Shown: piece by piece, positions 30,526-39,643 of the stretch
Layout of the letters: each line of letters starts with the position of its first letter
How positions within the stretch are numbered: the stretch's first letter is position 1
DNA from: Saccharomycopsis phalli
Lineage: Eukaryota > Ascomycota > Saccharomycetes > Ascoideales > Saccharomycopsidaceae
DNA: 64,000 nt
Direction: 5' to 3'
Assembly (NCBI GenBank): GCA_020342235.1
Contig: CP073218.1
Location: forward strand, 1,054,001 to 1,118,000
Position numbers and translations under genes: made by a program
The notes under the pieces: model-generated
Databases searched by the model: none
Told to the model about the DNA's origin: nothing
Seen by the model: only the letters and a program-made list of their open reading frames with translations

Positions 30526-31572
30526 ATGTCTCTTGATTCTGTGCTTTTAATCGGTGGTTCGGGCTTCCTTGGCCTCCATCTCGTGGAGGAGTTCTACAAG
30601 GCGCTGCCGCGCCCCAAGATAACGGTGTTTGATGTCCGCCCGCTTCCGTCGCCGCTTGCGTCCTACTTCACGTTCGACGCCCTGGACATTGGGTTCATCC
30701 AGGGCGACATCACCTCGCCAGAGGACGTGAATGCGGCAATTGAGTCCAGCCGGTGCTCGGTGGTGGTGCACTCAGCGTCGCCTGTGCACGGCTTGGGCCA
30801 GGAGATTTACGAGAAGGTCAACGTGGCCGGCACCAAAAACTTGATTGCGTGCTGCCAAGCGGCCAGCGGCGTCGCAGCGTTGGTTTACACGTCGTCGGCC
30901 GGGGTGATCTTCAACGGGCAGGACGTGCACAACGCAGATGAGTCGTGGCCGATCCCCGAGGTGCCAATGGACGGGTACAACGAAACCAAGGCGATTGCCG
31001 AGACCGCGGTTCTCAAGGCCAATGGCCGCGAATTGCGGACGGTTGCGCTCCGTCCGGCGGGGATCTTTGGCCCGGGCGACCGCCAGTTGGTTCCCGGGTT
31101 GTTGAACGTGGCACGGCTTGGCCAGTCCAAGTTCCAAATCGGCAGCAACAACAACCTCTTTGACTGGACCTATGCCGGAAATGTGGCGCATGCGCACGTT
31201 CTCGCGGCGCAGAAGTTGTGCCTGGACAACGACAACGTCGCAGGACACAAGTTTTTCATCACCAACGACTCCCCGTCGTACTTCTGGACTTTGGCCCGCA
31301 CAGTGTGGAAGGCCGACGGACACATTGACAGCTACAACATTGTCTTGTCGCGTCCCGTTGCCATTGCCATTGGCTATGTGCTGGAGTTTTTCTCCAGGCT
31401 CGTCGGCAAGGAACCGGGCTTGACCCCATTCCGGGTCAAAGTCGCGTGTGCGTACCGATACCACAACATTGCTCGGGCCAAGGAGTACTTGGGCTACAGA
31501 CCCGTGGTTGGCTTGGAGGAGGGTATCGACTACACGTTGCAATGGATGAAGGAGACTAGATTAGATAAGTAA
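30526..31572 (+). CDS. ERG26: sterol-4-alpha-carboxylate 3-dehydrogenase (decarboxylating)
   Basis: 348 residues from the chosen Met. An NAD(P)-binding Rossmann fold opens the protein (VLLIGGSGFLGLHL, Gly10-Gly16), and the short-chain/extended dehydrogenase active site is present (Ser123, Tyr151 and Lys155 in YNETK). LRPAGIFGPGDRQLVPGLL and FDWTYAGNVAHAHVLAA are typical of 3-beta-HSD-type enzymes. Erg26 oxidises and decarboxylates the C4 carboxyl intermediate in ergosterol synthesis at the ER, working with Erg25, Erg27 and Erg28. The upstream in-frame ATG at 30478 would add 16 residues not seen in the family (S. cerevisiae Erg26 has 349). Its 3' end overlaps the last 17 bp of the convergent gene. 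Confidence 0.92.
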   Translation: MSLDSVLLIGGSGFLGLHLVEEFYKALPRPKITVFDVRPLPSPLASYFTFDALDIGFIQGDITSPEDVNAAIESSRCSVVVHSASPVHGLGQEIYEKVNVAGTKNLIACCQAASGVAALVYTSSAGVIFNGQDVHNADESWPIPEVPMDGYNETKAIAETAVLKANGRELRTVALRPAGIFGPGDRQLVPGLLNVARLGQSKFQIGSNNNLFDWTYAGNVAHAHVLAAQKLCLDNDNVAGHKFFITNDSPSYFWTLARTVWKADGHIDSYNIVLSRPVAIAIGYVLEFFSRLVGKEPGLTPFRVKVACAYRYHNIARAKEYLGYRPVVGLEEGIDYTLQWMKETRLDK

Positions 31573-32305
31573 TAGCTGCAAACAGAAGCACCGCCAAATG
31601 CACATTCATCTTGCCTGCTCGGTTCTCGCACTCCGTATTAGACTCATTCAATGTATTGGACTGATTGATTGTCGGACTAAACGTCTCGTTCAACCTTGTC
31701 TCAATCAAATTCACCCCAACTCGCATGGTGCTGTTGACCAAACTCCCATTTATCGCCTCTGCGCTCCCATTTTTTGCTTCTACACTCCCATTTACCGCCC
31801 CATTGGTCACATTCAACTGCCCTTTGAATCGCGACTTCACCACCACATCGGGCCCTTTCAAGCTCCCGGGCGAAAAGTGCTTGTGGTCCACTTTCGCCGG
31901 CAACTTGCCGTCGTTCTTCTTAAACGGTAGTCCGCACGCATTCACGTCGTTCAACGTCTCACAGTCACTATACAAGACACTCAAAAAGTTCCCACTCGGT
32001 GAACCGGGACACAACCCATAGCAGTCTCTAGTAAGCGACTGCAACGCACAGCACTCACAGGCAAGATCGTCCGCCCGGCAGTCGTCTAGCCGACCCAAGA
32101 CGTCGTTGGCACACTCATTGAGCCGCTGTAGTTCCTCACCTTCCTATCCTGTCAGTATGGTTGGCGTATAGGCTTCACTTACACATGGAGTCCGTGGGTT
32201 CGGGTTCATGTACGACCCAAACTCGCTGGAGTGCTTCTGGTGGTTGATGTAGTTGTAGCTGATGGCTGTAGCACAAGTTAACTGAAGAAGGTAGTGTAAC
32301 TTCAT
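31556..32305 (-). CDS. secreted Cys-rich protein, probable GPI anchor (two exons)
   Basis: Exon 1 is 32305-32183 and exon 2 is 32143-31556, 236 residues after splicing. The start MKLHYLLQLTCATAISYNYI is a short signal-like segment. A Cys-rich domain follows (residues 41-105): ELQRLNECANDVLGRLDDC, then DLACECCALQSLTRDCYGLC, DCETLNDVNACG. Next comes an Asn/Ser/Thr-rich stretch with many N-glycosylation sequons (NGS, NVT, NST, NET), and the protein ends in a hydrophobic tail (VHLAVLLFAAITYLI), as in GPI-anchored wall or membrane proteins. I do not recognise a named family. The intron is 39 bp; the frame join (TPC|EGEELQ) depends on the acceptor GATAG rather than an earlier CAG. Confidence 0.7.
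32144..32182 (-). other. intron of the Cys-rich secreted gene, 39 bp
   Basis: Donor GTAAGT, branch-like TACTGAC, acceptor GATAG. Using the earlier AG (ACTGACAG) would shift the frame and stop soon after, so the later AG is chosen. Confidence 0.75.
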
Positions 32306-32735
32306 GGCTTAGTTGTGTTTGTTCAATTTGTCCAGATATACTCTGAGTACAAAGAGGTTGTTACAAAGCAATGGCAGGTGTACTGCAAGGCTGTTGGTAA
32401 TGGTGGGGGTTTGTATATGTTATGGTGCTGATTAATGGTAGGTGTAGATAGTATGTGTTAATGCTGCTGGTTATGGTGCGGTTGATGGAAATGTCATGTA
32501 TGGTGCAGTTGGTATTGGCAATAATGTCATCATAAAAATATACATCAATATCTAGACTAGCCTAGACAAACCATCCGCTAGTCTTTGTGCTATATCATGG
32601 AAAATTACACATCAATGAACTTTCGTCTATACCATTGGTGACTTGTGCCATCAGTCCAGGATGGTAGCCTAATGTCATGTAAAGAAGACGAATCCTAGCA
32701 CCAACAAGTATCCATGAATACAACCCACCTTGTTT
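32306..32735. other. promoter and spacer of the Cys-rich secreted gene
   Basis: Recurrent 'ggtgtactgcaaggctgttggtaatggt'-like words (split over 32378-32520) give weak GT-rich repeats. No other feature seen. Confidence 0.35.
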
Positions 32736-32739
32736 TCAA

Positions 32740-33270
32740 AAAGTGGCATTGTTTCGAGATTATACATTGCAAGTCTATTGGAGAGCAGTTTATGGACTGC
32801 TTTTTGGTCGGCAAACACTTTCCCATGGTGTTACATATTCCACGGGTCTAGTATTTCATAAATGCGCGATAAATGAGCTAAGATCACAGGATGGTGATCA
32901 TAATGGAAATTATAATAGCAATTATATGGAAATCATAAGGGAATTTGTCTACATCATTTGCATCTTGGTCATTGCCAAATAGTTGAGCAACGAACCATTC
33001 GTGAGGCTCGCTTCACTGAACAATTGAGATATTAAACTGATTGCCTTGAGGCTTACGATTCCCTTCGTGAGGATGAGCGTGGCTTATCCCTGTTCACTTT
33101 GAGCGGCATGGCTCTAATCTTTCGTACGTGCTTGGTTGAGAAGTGACACTATTTGGTGACCATTTCTTGCCATTTGGCTGCCTGAGACCATTTCCTTGAG
33201 CATCTGGATGCGGGATCGTTGTAATTCCTGCCTTTGTGGCGGATTTTCCTCAAGTCTTTTTCTAGTGAAT
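32740..33270 (-). mobile_element. LINE 3' fragment
   Basis: Read on the - strand it follows the order of 29640-29900: 'ccagatgctcaaggaaatgg', 'aaatggcaagaaatggtcac', 'ctcaattgttcagtgaa' with 'gagcctcacgaatggttcg', 'ttggcaatgac', then the 'ctagacccgtgga' part near 32840. Diverged and non-coding. Confidence 0.7.
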
Positions 33271-33684
33271 AGTCCGCTCGTTTTTCAAGCGTTCAAAGAG
33301 CCACATGAACATTTTGAGGCATTAATTCTTCCATAAATGCATTTTGCAGATGGCCCTGTAGAAGGCTGTCCATTTTATTAATAGACAAATATTTTCTAGG
33401 TACTGCATTGATAGATCTGGTCCATTTGTATTTCTTGATATATTGCAATTTTGTAATATCCAAAGGAATCATTGTATCATACAAACAGCAAAACATTTTA
33501 CAGTCTTTAACTGTTATGATCTGCGGTGCCTTTCGCTGCTACATTCAATCTGTTTATTTATGTTTCATTAGATTTTTTATTAAAGTGATACTATATTGCA
33601 AGGCTTTTATTCTAAACCCTTGACATTTTGGATGCCGCATCAGTTTTACGCCAGGCTTAAACATGACAAGGCATCAGTTGAAAG

Positions 33685-33694
33685 TATATAAAAG
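33685..33694 (+). promoter_or_regulatory. TATA box of first I9-like gene
   Basis: tatataaaag about 33 bp before the start codon, in a promoter block conserved with the second gene (gtataaatg at 34989). Confidence 0.6.
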
Positions 33695-33726
33695 GCCGAA
33701 TTCCATTCTAAAATCATTAAACAATC

Positions 33727-34197
33727 ATGAAATTCTTATTTTTTTTTGCTCTCTTTATTCTTGGAATCCAGGCACTTAACATTCCATTAGTGAAGAGGGG
33801 CTACCTGGGCAGTCCGCTTGTCCCCTACACAAAGCCATTATCATCTGGAAACCAACAAGATTTGGAAAACAAAATTTATGCTTCGGGCATTGAAAAACAT
33901 CAGGTTGGTAAATATTACGTCGTTTTTGATCAAGAAATTACCGATGAGCAGTTTACACATATTCATGTTTATTTACAACAACAGCAAACGGCCGCCATGA
34001 TAAATTCCAAGCTGGAAAGTTTCAAAGATTACATTAGAGATAAATCTAAAACTGAATATGGTGGAGTGACTGGTATTGATGATTCACATGGTTATGCGAT
34101 CGATGGGTATTTTTCTGAATCAGTTCTCTGGGAGTTGATTAACTCTAGCCTTGTCACTGGCATCATGATTCAAAACCCAGTGCTACAGGTACAATAA
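33727..34197 (+). CDS. secreted I9-like (subtilase prodomain-type) protein 1
   Basis: 156 residues. A signal peptide (MKFLFFFALFILGIQA) is followed by LNIPLVKR, a likely Kex2 site, and then one domain. The pattern KYYVVFDQEITDEQFTHIHVY, then SHGYAIDGYFSESVLWELI and VTGIMIQNPVLQVQ is that of the inhibitor I9 / subtilisin-propeptide fold (beta-alpha-beta, ending in a strand that enters the protease active site). No protease domain follows. Known stand-alone I9 proteins such as yeast Pbi2 inhibit the vacuolar subtilase Prb1 but lack a signal peptide. I infer a secreted subtilase inhibitor or an orphan prodomain; the remains of a subtilase lie 6 kb upstream. Next gene is a tandem duplicate. Confidence 0.75.
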   Translation: MKFLFFFALFILGIQALNIPLVKRGYLGSPLVPYTKPLSSGNQQDLENKIYASGIEKHQVGKYYVVFDQEITDEQFTHIHVYLQQQQTAAMINSKLESFKDYIRDKSKTEYGGVTGIDDSHGYAIDGYFSESVLWELINSSLVTGIMIQNPVLQVQ

Positions 34198-34329
34198 AAG
34201 ATTTAGATATTCTCTGAGGTACTTGCTGGAAAAGACTTTGGTGGAGTCTATCTTTAATGTGTGAAAGTTTCGGCGGCTCAGACCTTATTTAATGAGTCAA
34301 GGACAGTTTGAACAAGTTACTGAGTTAAT

Positions 34330-34440
34330 AGTAATAAAAATCATATATTTATTTATTGTATTTAGCTTTATTGCCTCTGGGTATAGCGATTTGACAAATA
34401 TACTGTCACTTGGGAAAATACCGAAGGCAGCTGTTGAAGA
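34330..34440 (-). mobile_element. LINE/SINE tail fragment between the I9-like genes
   Basis: The + strand shows 'aataaaaatcatatatttatt', then 'tatttagctttattgcctctgg', 'gatttgacaaatatact' and 'cttgggaaaata'. This is the reverse of the shared tail and lies in the same relative order as at 4195 and 10545. Confidence 0.55.
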
Positions 34441-35029
34441 AAACTCTATATCATTTCTCTCGGAGCTGTTTGGGATTAAAAAGTAGTACTGAAACTTTTT
34501 TGTCGTTGGCAAGAATCTTGTAAGTATTTGGCTGTGATTCTTCAGCCAAAATATAGACTTGGCAAAGGAAAATGGTTCTATGAATATACGATTTACGGTG
34601 AATTGTTGTGGTTTCAATATGGCACTAATTCTCTTCATGGATGCATGTTAAATGGCTCCTAAAGAAGGCTGTCAATTTTCTCAATAGATGGCATTAACAA
34701 ATCATAAAACATTATTCAGTCTTTGATAGTTAAGATTAGTCAAACTAGATACTTTCTACGTAATAATCCAAGTAGTATACGGCACCAATACATCAAGACT
34801 TGGGATGATACTGTTCATGATCTGCTATGCCTCTCGCCACTACATTCAATCTATTTATTTACGTTTCATTCGAATTCTGCATTGAATTGTTACTATATTG
34901 CAAGGATTTTATTTTAAGCCCTTGGAATTTTAGATGCCGCATCAATTTTACATCAGATTTTCAGCATGACAAGGCACTAGTTGAAAGTGTATAAATGACC
35001 TATTTCCATTTTAAAATCATAAATACATC

Positions 35030-35497
35030 ATGAAATTCATTTTTGTTTTTACTCTGTTTATTCTTGGGATCCAGGCGCTTAATATTCCATTAGTAAAGAG
35101 GGAGAAACTGCGCAATCCGCTTGTCCCCTACAAAATACCGATATCACCAGACGATGCATATGACAAAATCCTAAAAAAGTCTAGCTCTGATGTGGAATTA
35201 CATCAACTGGCTTTATATGACGTCAAGTTTAAGCCAAAAGTCACCACCAAGCAGATGGTGACCATTGTCAATTATTTAAACAAGCAGCAAGAGGCCGATA
35301 TGAAAAATTCCAAGCCGAAAAGTCTCAAGAATTACTTCAAGAGTAAAACTGGCAGTGAAAATGGTGGAGTGACTGAACTGGGAATCTCAGACGGTAGAGA
35401 GCTCAAGGGATGCTTCACTGGACCAGTTCTCTTGGAGTTGATTGGCAGTAGCCTTGTCACTGATATTACTTATGTAGATCCTTTGCCGTGGTTTTGA
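35030..35497 (+). CDS. secreted I9-like (subtilase prodomain-type) protein 2
   Basis: 155 residues, the tandem copy of the gene at 33727. The signal peptide and Kex2-like site (MKFIFVFTLFILGIQALNIPLVKR) are nearly identical. The domain is kept but diverged: LYDVKFKPKVTTKQMVTIVNYL, then DGRELKGCFTGPVLLELIGSSLVTDITYVDPL. The signal and promoter are better conserved than the domain surface and the C-terminal strand, where an inhibitor would touch its protease; this hints at changing targets but could also be drift. Both genes are open and full length. Confidence 0.72.
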   Translation: MKFIFVFTLFILGIQALNIPLVKREKLRNPLVPYKIPISPDDAYDKILKKSSSDVELHQLALYDVKFKPKVTTKQMVTIVNYLNKQQEADMKNSKPKSLKNYFKSKTGSENGGVTELGISDGRELKGCFTGPVLLELIGSSLVTDITYVDPLPWF

Positions 35498-35549
35498 TGG
35501 ATATCTTGGATCTTTCTGAGTTACTTAAAAGACTCGATGGAGACTATAT

Positions 35550-35860
35550 TTTCACTGGGGAAAATCCTGAGGTAGGTGTTGAAGAAAACTCACGTCAGCT
35601 CTTAGATCTCGAATAGTAGCCTGGGTCTAGATTCAATTTGAGCAGATTTGTCGATTCTTGGTACTTGGGGTTGTGTAATCCTGGTGCCCTTGCCAAGTTT
35701 GACTGCTGAATCTTGCCATGTGGAGGAATCATATTCCGACACTTTTTAGTAAAGCTCTACAAGTTTATATACTGTTTTCTGGTTGGAAAACACTTTCAAG
35801 TGTGTTGCGCATTCCATGAAGTCTAATTTACATGAAGTCAATGAGCTTATCATTCTTTGG
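35550..35860 (-). mobile_element. LINE 3' end fragment
   Basis: The + strand has 'tattttcactggggaaaatcctgagg' (split), 'gccaagtttgactgctgaatcttgccatg' (reverse of 'catggcgagattcagccgtcaaactgggc', the LINE 3' part, given split) and 'acactttcaagtgtgttgcgcattccatg' as in 32810-32840. A diverged 3' piece. Confidence 0.65.
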
Positions 35861-36154
35861 TGGCCTTTCTGGGTGGTTTGTTTTAGAACAGATTTTTCGG
35901 TGTAGCGGGCCATTTGAGCAAGAGTAATGGTATGAGTGCGTTGATAAATACGTAATGAAAAGGGCTTGCTTTTTTGTTAGCTACACTATTCCTTGGTTTC
36001 TCTTATTCTCCTTGGCTTGAAATTTTCGTAGCTTTCTGGCAATTCCACTTGTCGCCAATATTACTTTATTTCTGCTAAAACAACCCTATTGGCGACAAGA
36101 GCAAAGATATAGATGCTTGCTCTTTTCAATAATAATAATATGTTTAGTTAAGTC

Positions 36155-36330
36155 ATGGGTGTACTAGGATTCTAGAGGAGATTTATACTTTGCCGTCTAT
36201 CACCAAAGACGGCGTAGGATCCACACGCCTATTACTACGCCGGTTATTTATCTGTAGTCACTTGAATTGGGTTTGGACGTAGTGTGTAATGGGAGACAGA
36301 TCTCATTGGAGTCGATGAGCTCTTGCCATT
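36155..36330 (-). mobile_element. SINE-B fragment
   Basis: 'tactaggattctagaggaga' then 'tttgccgtctatcaccaaag' and 'acggcgtagg' match the reverse complement of SINE-B around 50000-50070, including both hairpin arms (GCCGTC and GACGGC). Weaker similarity continues to about 36300. Confidence 0.55.
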
Positions 36331-37024
36331 ACTGGGTTATCTTTTTCTGCGTAGCTTAGGACAGAAATTTTCCATTGTTTCAGTGGGGCCATTTGTAGTG
36401 GGACAGGTTCAGTCTGGTCTTGAATTTATTGTTCTGCTCGCTGGTTGATTCTAGAGGAACTGTCCTCAAATGATCTTTGGTAGGGAATACCGATGATTTC
36501 ATATTCAAGAATAGTCTGACTTTGAATCGCCAAGCGGATAAAGTGTAGCAATTTACCAGCTCGTATTCTAGTTGTTATATTACAAAATTGTGTTGAGTTA
36601 GTTGTATTGAGTTAATTGTATTGGATAAATGTATTGAACTAATTGTATTGTGTAAATGTATTGAGCAATTGGTACAAGTAAATATCGGCAATGATTGAAT
36701 CAGCATCAACTCCTCAGCCTGTTATTGGAGAATGCATCCCATACAAAGGTCATTTTCCTATTGATATCATAGAATAAATTAGCAAGTATATAATTGGCTT
36801 GCTCTCAACTATTGCCTGGTCTCAGCTATAAATCATAACTTAGAACCGAGCGAATACACCCGGCTCATTATGTGGCATACAAAGTGCCTGTACTCCCTCA
36901 TTGGACCTTGACTTTCGAATATTAGTGAAACTAAAAGTCCAGCACTCAAACTAACATCCAACACACAAATAACAACCGCTTGTACCTCTTCATCCAACTT
37001 CAACACCCACTTATACCTCTTCAA
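36331..37024. other. spacer with short repeats
   Basis: Between 36595 and 36690 there are six or so units of 'attgtattgagttaa/taaatgtattgaact' (13-16 bp). The rest shows no gene. Confidence 0.5.
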
Positions 37025-38356
37025 CTAAACATCCGACTTCAACACCTCATTGAAACTAAACATCCGCTTGTACTGCTCCACCAACGCCTCGTTGATATCA
37101 CACAACGTGTACTGCTGCTTGATCATCCCTGGAAACTCAAACATCCGCCCAAAGCTCGTCTTTACCAATGGCGAGTCTCCGCCACCGGTTGCTCCATCTT
37201 CCTCGCTCTCTGAAATAACTTCCACTGCACTTTCCAGTACCTTTTCGATTGCCTTTTCTTCCTTCTCGTCCTTGTACTCGGTCCGCAACGACGATGAAAC
37301 ACTCGGCTTATAACTGTTGGCAAACCCATTGGCCTTGCTTGGTGGTATTATCGGTGCAGGTGACAGCATTGCAACTGGTGTAGACTCGCCAAGAATCAGC
37401 TTGTCGCTGATAGTTTTATCTCCAATAGTTTTATCTCCAATAGCTTCCTCTCCAATAGCTTCCTCTCCAATAGCTTCCTCTCCAATAGCTTCCTCTCCAA
37501 TAGCTTTCTCTCCAATAGCTTTCTCTCCAATTATCTTATCTCCCTCTTCCTTCTTTGGAGGTAATCGCGACAACGTCGACTTTGCATACGGATTCACAAA
37601 GATCTTATACTTCTGCTCCTCCTTCTCCTTCTCGTCGTCCTTCTTCTCCTCCTCGACCTTCGAAGCCCCATCCAAAATACTCAAAATCGTATGTGCTCCA
37701 GAACTGAGGTTCCCACGGTCAATGTCATCGTCCAAAGCAGTCACCCATTGCGTAGTGTTGTAATTGGTCTCCTCCTCCAAATTTCGCTTGCGAAACTGTA
37801 CGCCAAATGGTGAAGGAGCTCGTTGATGTGTCCGCTTCACCGTCCGCTTATAGATCTCACTACTCAATTCTACCAGCCGTTTGGACGTCGACAACACCAC
37901 CAGTGACGCTTCATGCGACTCCTGTTCTTCCGGCAAGATTCGGCTCGTCGCCACCGTCTTGTCTTCCTGCTCATCCTCGTCGATTTGCTTTGCCATGGAG
38001 AGAATCCCCTCTGCTTCCAACTCAGAGATCCCCTTGGTATTGAGATAGGTAAACAACTTGGCCTTTGGGCTGTTTGTGCCAGAAACACCGCCGCCCAACG
38101 TGTCCTGGGTCTCTGAAGCCTTTCGTGACGTCAAATTCGTAATAAACGTCGCATCTGGAGCAGGATACTTCACCACATCGCTGGACTCTTGCCGGCCGTC
38201 CTGTTCTTTGGACGCTCCCCAGGAGAAAATCCGTCGCACTCGACCGAACAAGGAATTGTCGTTGCTCGGCCGGTCGTACGGTCCTCGATTAACAATTCGT
38301 TTCGTAGGATACACGACTTTTTTCACCATGATTTGCTTATACAAGTTGGTCCCCAA
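37025..38356 (-). CDS. nucleoporin, Nup60/Nup1-like (tentative)
   Basis: 443 residues. An N-terminal amphipathic segment SLFGRVRRIFSW resembles the membrane-bending helix of Nup60/Nup1. SPKAKLFTYLNTKGISELEAEGILSM recalls a conserved Nup60 segment. Later there is a helix AHTILSILDG and YKIFVNPYAKSTLSRLPPKK, then ten or so pentapeptide repeats of the IGEEA/IGEKA/IGDKT type (37410-37545), and a C-terminal SFGRMFEFP. Nup60 anchors the nuclear basket to the inner nuclear membrane. The family call rests on short motifs only. Met10 (MVKKVVYP) could be the true start. Divergent from URM1, 176 bp apart. Confidence 0.5.
   Translation of the reverse strand: MGTNLYKQIMVKKVVYPTKRIVNRGPYDRPSNDNSLFGRVRRIFSWGASKEQDGRQESSDVVKYPAPDATFITNLTSRKASETQDTLGGGVSGTNSPKAKLFTYLNTKGISELEAEGILSMAKQIDEDEQEDKTVATSRILPEEQESHEASLVVLSTSKRLVELSSEIYKRTVKRTHQRAPSPFGVQFRKRNLEEETNYNTTQWVTALDDDIDRGNLSSGAHTILSILDGASKVEEEKKDDEKEKEEQKYKIFVNPYAKSTLSRLPPKKEEGDKIIGEKAIGEKAIGEEAIGEEAIGEEAIGEEAIGDKTIGDKTISDKLILGESTPVAMLSPAPIIPPSKANGFANSYKPSVSSSLRTEYKDEKEEKAIEKVLESAVEVISESEEDGATGGGDSPLVKTSFGRMFEFPGMIKQQYTLCDINEALVEQYKRMFSFNEVLKSDV
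37410..37545 (-). repeat. 15-bp coding minisatellite
   Basis: About nine units of 15 bp with the core 'tctccaatagct' encode Ile-Gly-Glu-Glu/Lys-Ala repeats inside the Nup60-like gene. The middle units are identical, which suggests recent expansion. Confidence 0.85.
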
Positions 38357-38532
38357 ATCAAATTTCCGCGTGCCAAAAGTAGGGTAAGTTGTGCGCGCGC
38401 TCTACTTGCTAGAAATTACCATTTTTATATTCAAAACTAAATAAGCCCTAGATATATATATAATCTAGTCCAAGTGCTGCACAGAAGCCCGCGTCCAATG
38501 ACTTTTGAAATTTTTTCACGTCGCCATACAAC

Positions 38533-38832
38533 ATGGTAGTAATCACGGGGGAATTTTTAGGCGGCTTGGACCAGATTTTCCGGGGAGTCAAAAAGTCTGT
38601 CATCACGTTGGAAGATGGAAGCACCATGCGACAGCTCTTGCCGGTCATAGTAGAAAAACATCTCGAGAGTCCAAGCAGCATGGACATGTTTATGGACGAC
38701 GATCGAGAAAGCACCAGGGCTGGGATCTTGGTGTTGATCAACGACGTGGACTGGGAGCTAGAGGATGAGTTGGAGTATGTGTTGCGTGACGGCGACGTAA
38801 TAACATTCACCAGCACTTTGCACGGAGGCTGA
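38533..38832 (+). CDS. URM1: ubiquitin-related modifier Urm1
   Basis: 99 residues ending in LHGG, the Gly-Gly tail that Uba4 adenylates and thiocarboxylates. The beta-grasp sequence (ITLEDGSTMRQLL, GILVLINDVDWELEDELEYVLRDGDVITFTSTLHGG) is unmistakable. Urm1 donates sulfur for 2-thiolation of tRNA wobble uridines, including tRNA-Glu(UUC), a gene for which also lies in this window, and is attached to proteins under oxidative stress. The stop codon is one base from that of the convergent NAS2. Confidence 0.93.
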   Translation: MVVITGEFLGGLDQIFRGVKKSVITLEDGSTMRQLLPVIVEKHLESPSSMDMFMDDDRESTRAGILVLINDVDWELEDELEYVLRDGDVITFTSTLHGG

Positions 38833-38833
38833 G

Positions 38834-39532
38834 TCACAACCCCACGATCTTGCAACCCAAGAGCCCGAGCCCGTTCCAGTCGCTGCTTGGGGTCAAATAC
38901 AAGTCCACTTCCTTGTTTGCTCGTAATACTTTTACCTTGATGGACGTATTCTCCGTCCGCTTAGCCACCTTGCCTATCTCCATGACCTTTTGGTTTTTCC
39001 CAGTAAGGATCTCGGTGTTGTCAAAATCAAGGGTGTCGAATAGTAGAAGATAATCATTGACCCGAAGACCTGCTTGTAGTGCCGGGGACTGTGGAAGAAC
39101 GTCGGTGACTTTGGCAAACGGCTGAAGAATTCTCAACGCTTCCATTGTGTGGTTTTCCGTTTCCATTGTGTGGTTTTCTGTTTCCGTTTGGCGTGCTCGG
39201 TTGGAAAACTCTTGTTGAATCGCTCGCTCCAAGGCATCAAGCACACGTTCCCGATCGTTTCTTAGAGCAATAATCTGCTTGCGAATGATCCGGATGGACA
39301 CAATGTCGATATCTGTTCGAGGAAATTGGTCGCCCGTTAGTAGATTGGTTTCCATGGTGGCATGGTTCTGTTCAAGTAGCGCGTCGAGCCTGAATAGCTC
39401 CTTGTCCACGTTATCCTTCAATGATGCTAAATCTTTAAACGATCTGCTCTCGAGTGCGTCCAAAGAATACCCCTCGCCCAAATGGCTATCCTTTGTCACT
39501 GACAAGTGTATATCTTGCACACTGCGATCCAT
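38834..39532 (-). CDS. NAS2: proteasome assembly chaperone Nas2/p27 (PDZ)
   Basis: 232 residues from the chosen Met. An N-terminal helical hairpin (RTDIDIVSIRIIRKQIIALRNDRERVLDALE) is followed by a PDZ domain (about 140-225: FAKVTDVLPQSPALQAGLRVNDYLLLF) and the family-typical end NGLGLLGCKIVGL. Nas2 binds Rpt5 and guides assembly of the 19S base. The frame stays open 42 codons upstream to 39658, but this would run into the IRC22 start and looks non-coding, so Met at 39532 is used; family length (about 220) agrees. A 21-bp tandem duplication encodes ETENHTM twice (39144-39188). Confidence 0.85.
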   Translation of the reverse strand: MDRSVQDIHLSVTKDSHLGEGYSLDALESRSFKDLASLKDNVDKELFRLDALLEQNHATMETNLLTGDQFPRTDIDIVSIRIIRKQIIALRNDRERVLDALERAIQQEFSNRARQTETENHTMETENHTMEALRILQPFAKVTDVLPQSPALQAGLRVNDYLLLFDTLDFDNTEILTGKNQKVMEIGKVAKRTENTSIKVKVLRANKEVDLYLTPSSDWNGLGLLGCKIVGL

Positions 39533-39643
39533 GGGTGAGAAAATGCAACACACATTGGCACATGAGATCCAGGTGCGATCGTGGTCCGGGTAACGCCAGA
39601 TGCCTCGAAGTTTGTTTGAATTTCCCATGTTACGTATCCCCAA

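Larger units (their letters stand above)
33330..35540. repeat. tandem gene duplication, period about 1.3 kb
   Basis: The I9-like genes at 33727 and 35030, about 400 bp of each promoter (gaaggctgtc, ctacattcaatct, actatattgcaagg, gatgccgcatca, catgacaaggca) and some 60 bp after each stop are similar. The left unit is about 33330-34270 and the right unit about 34640-35540. A LINE tail lies between them. Confidence 0.8.

Noticed and set aside
30772-31542. 256-codon frame opposite ERG26
   Set aside because: A shadow frame of GC-rich coding sequence; ERG26 is certain on the + strand.
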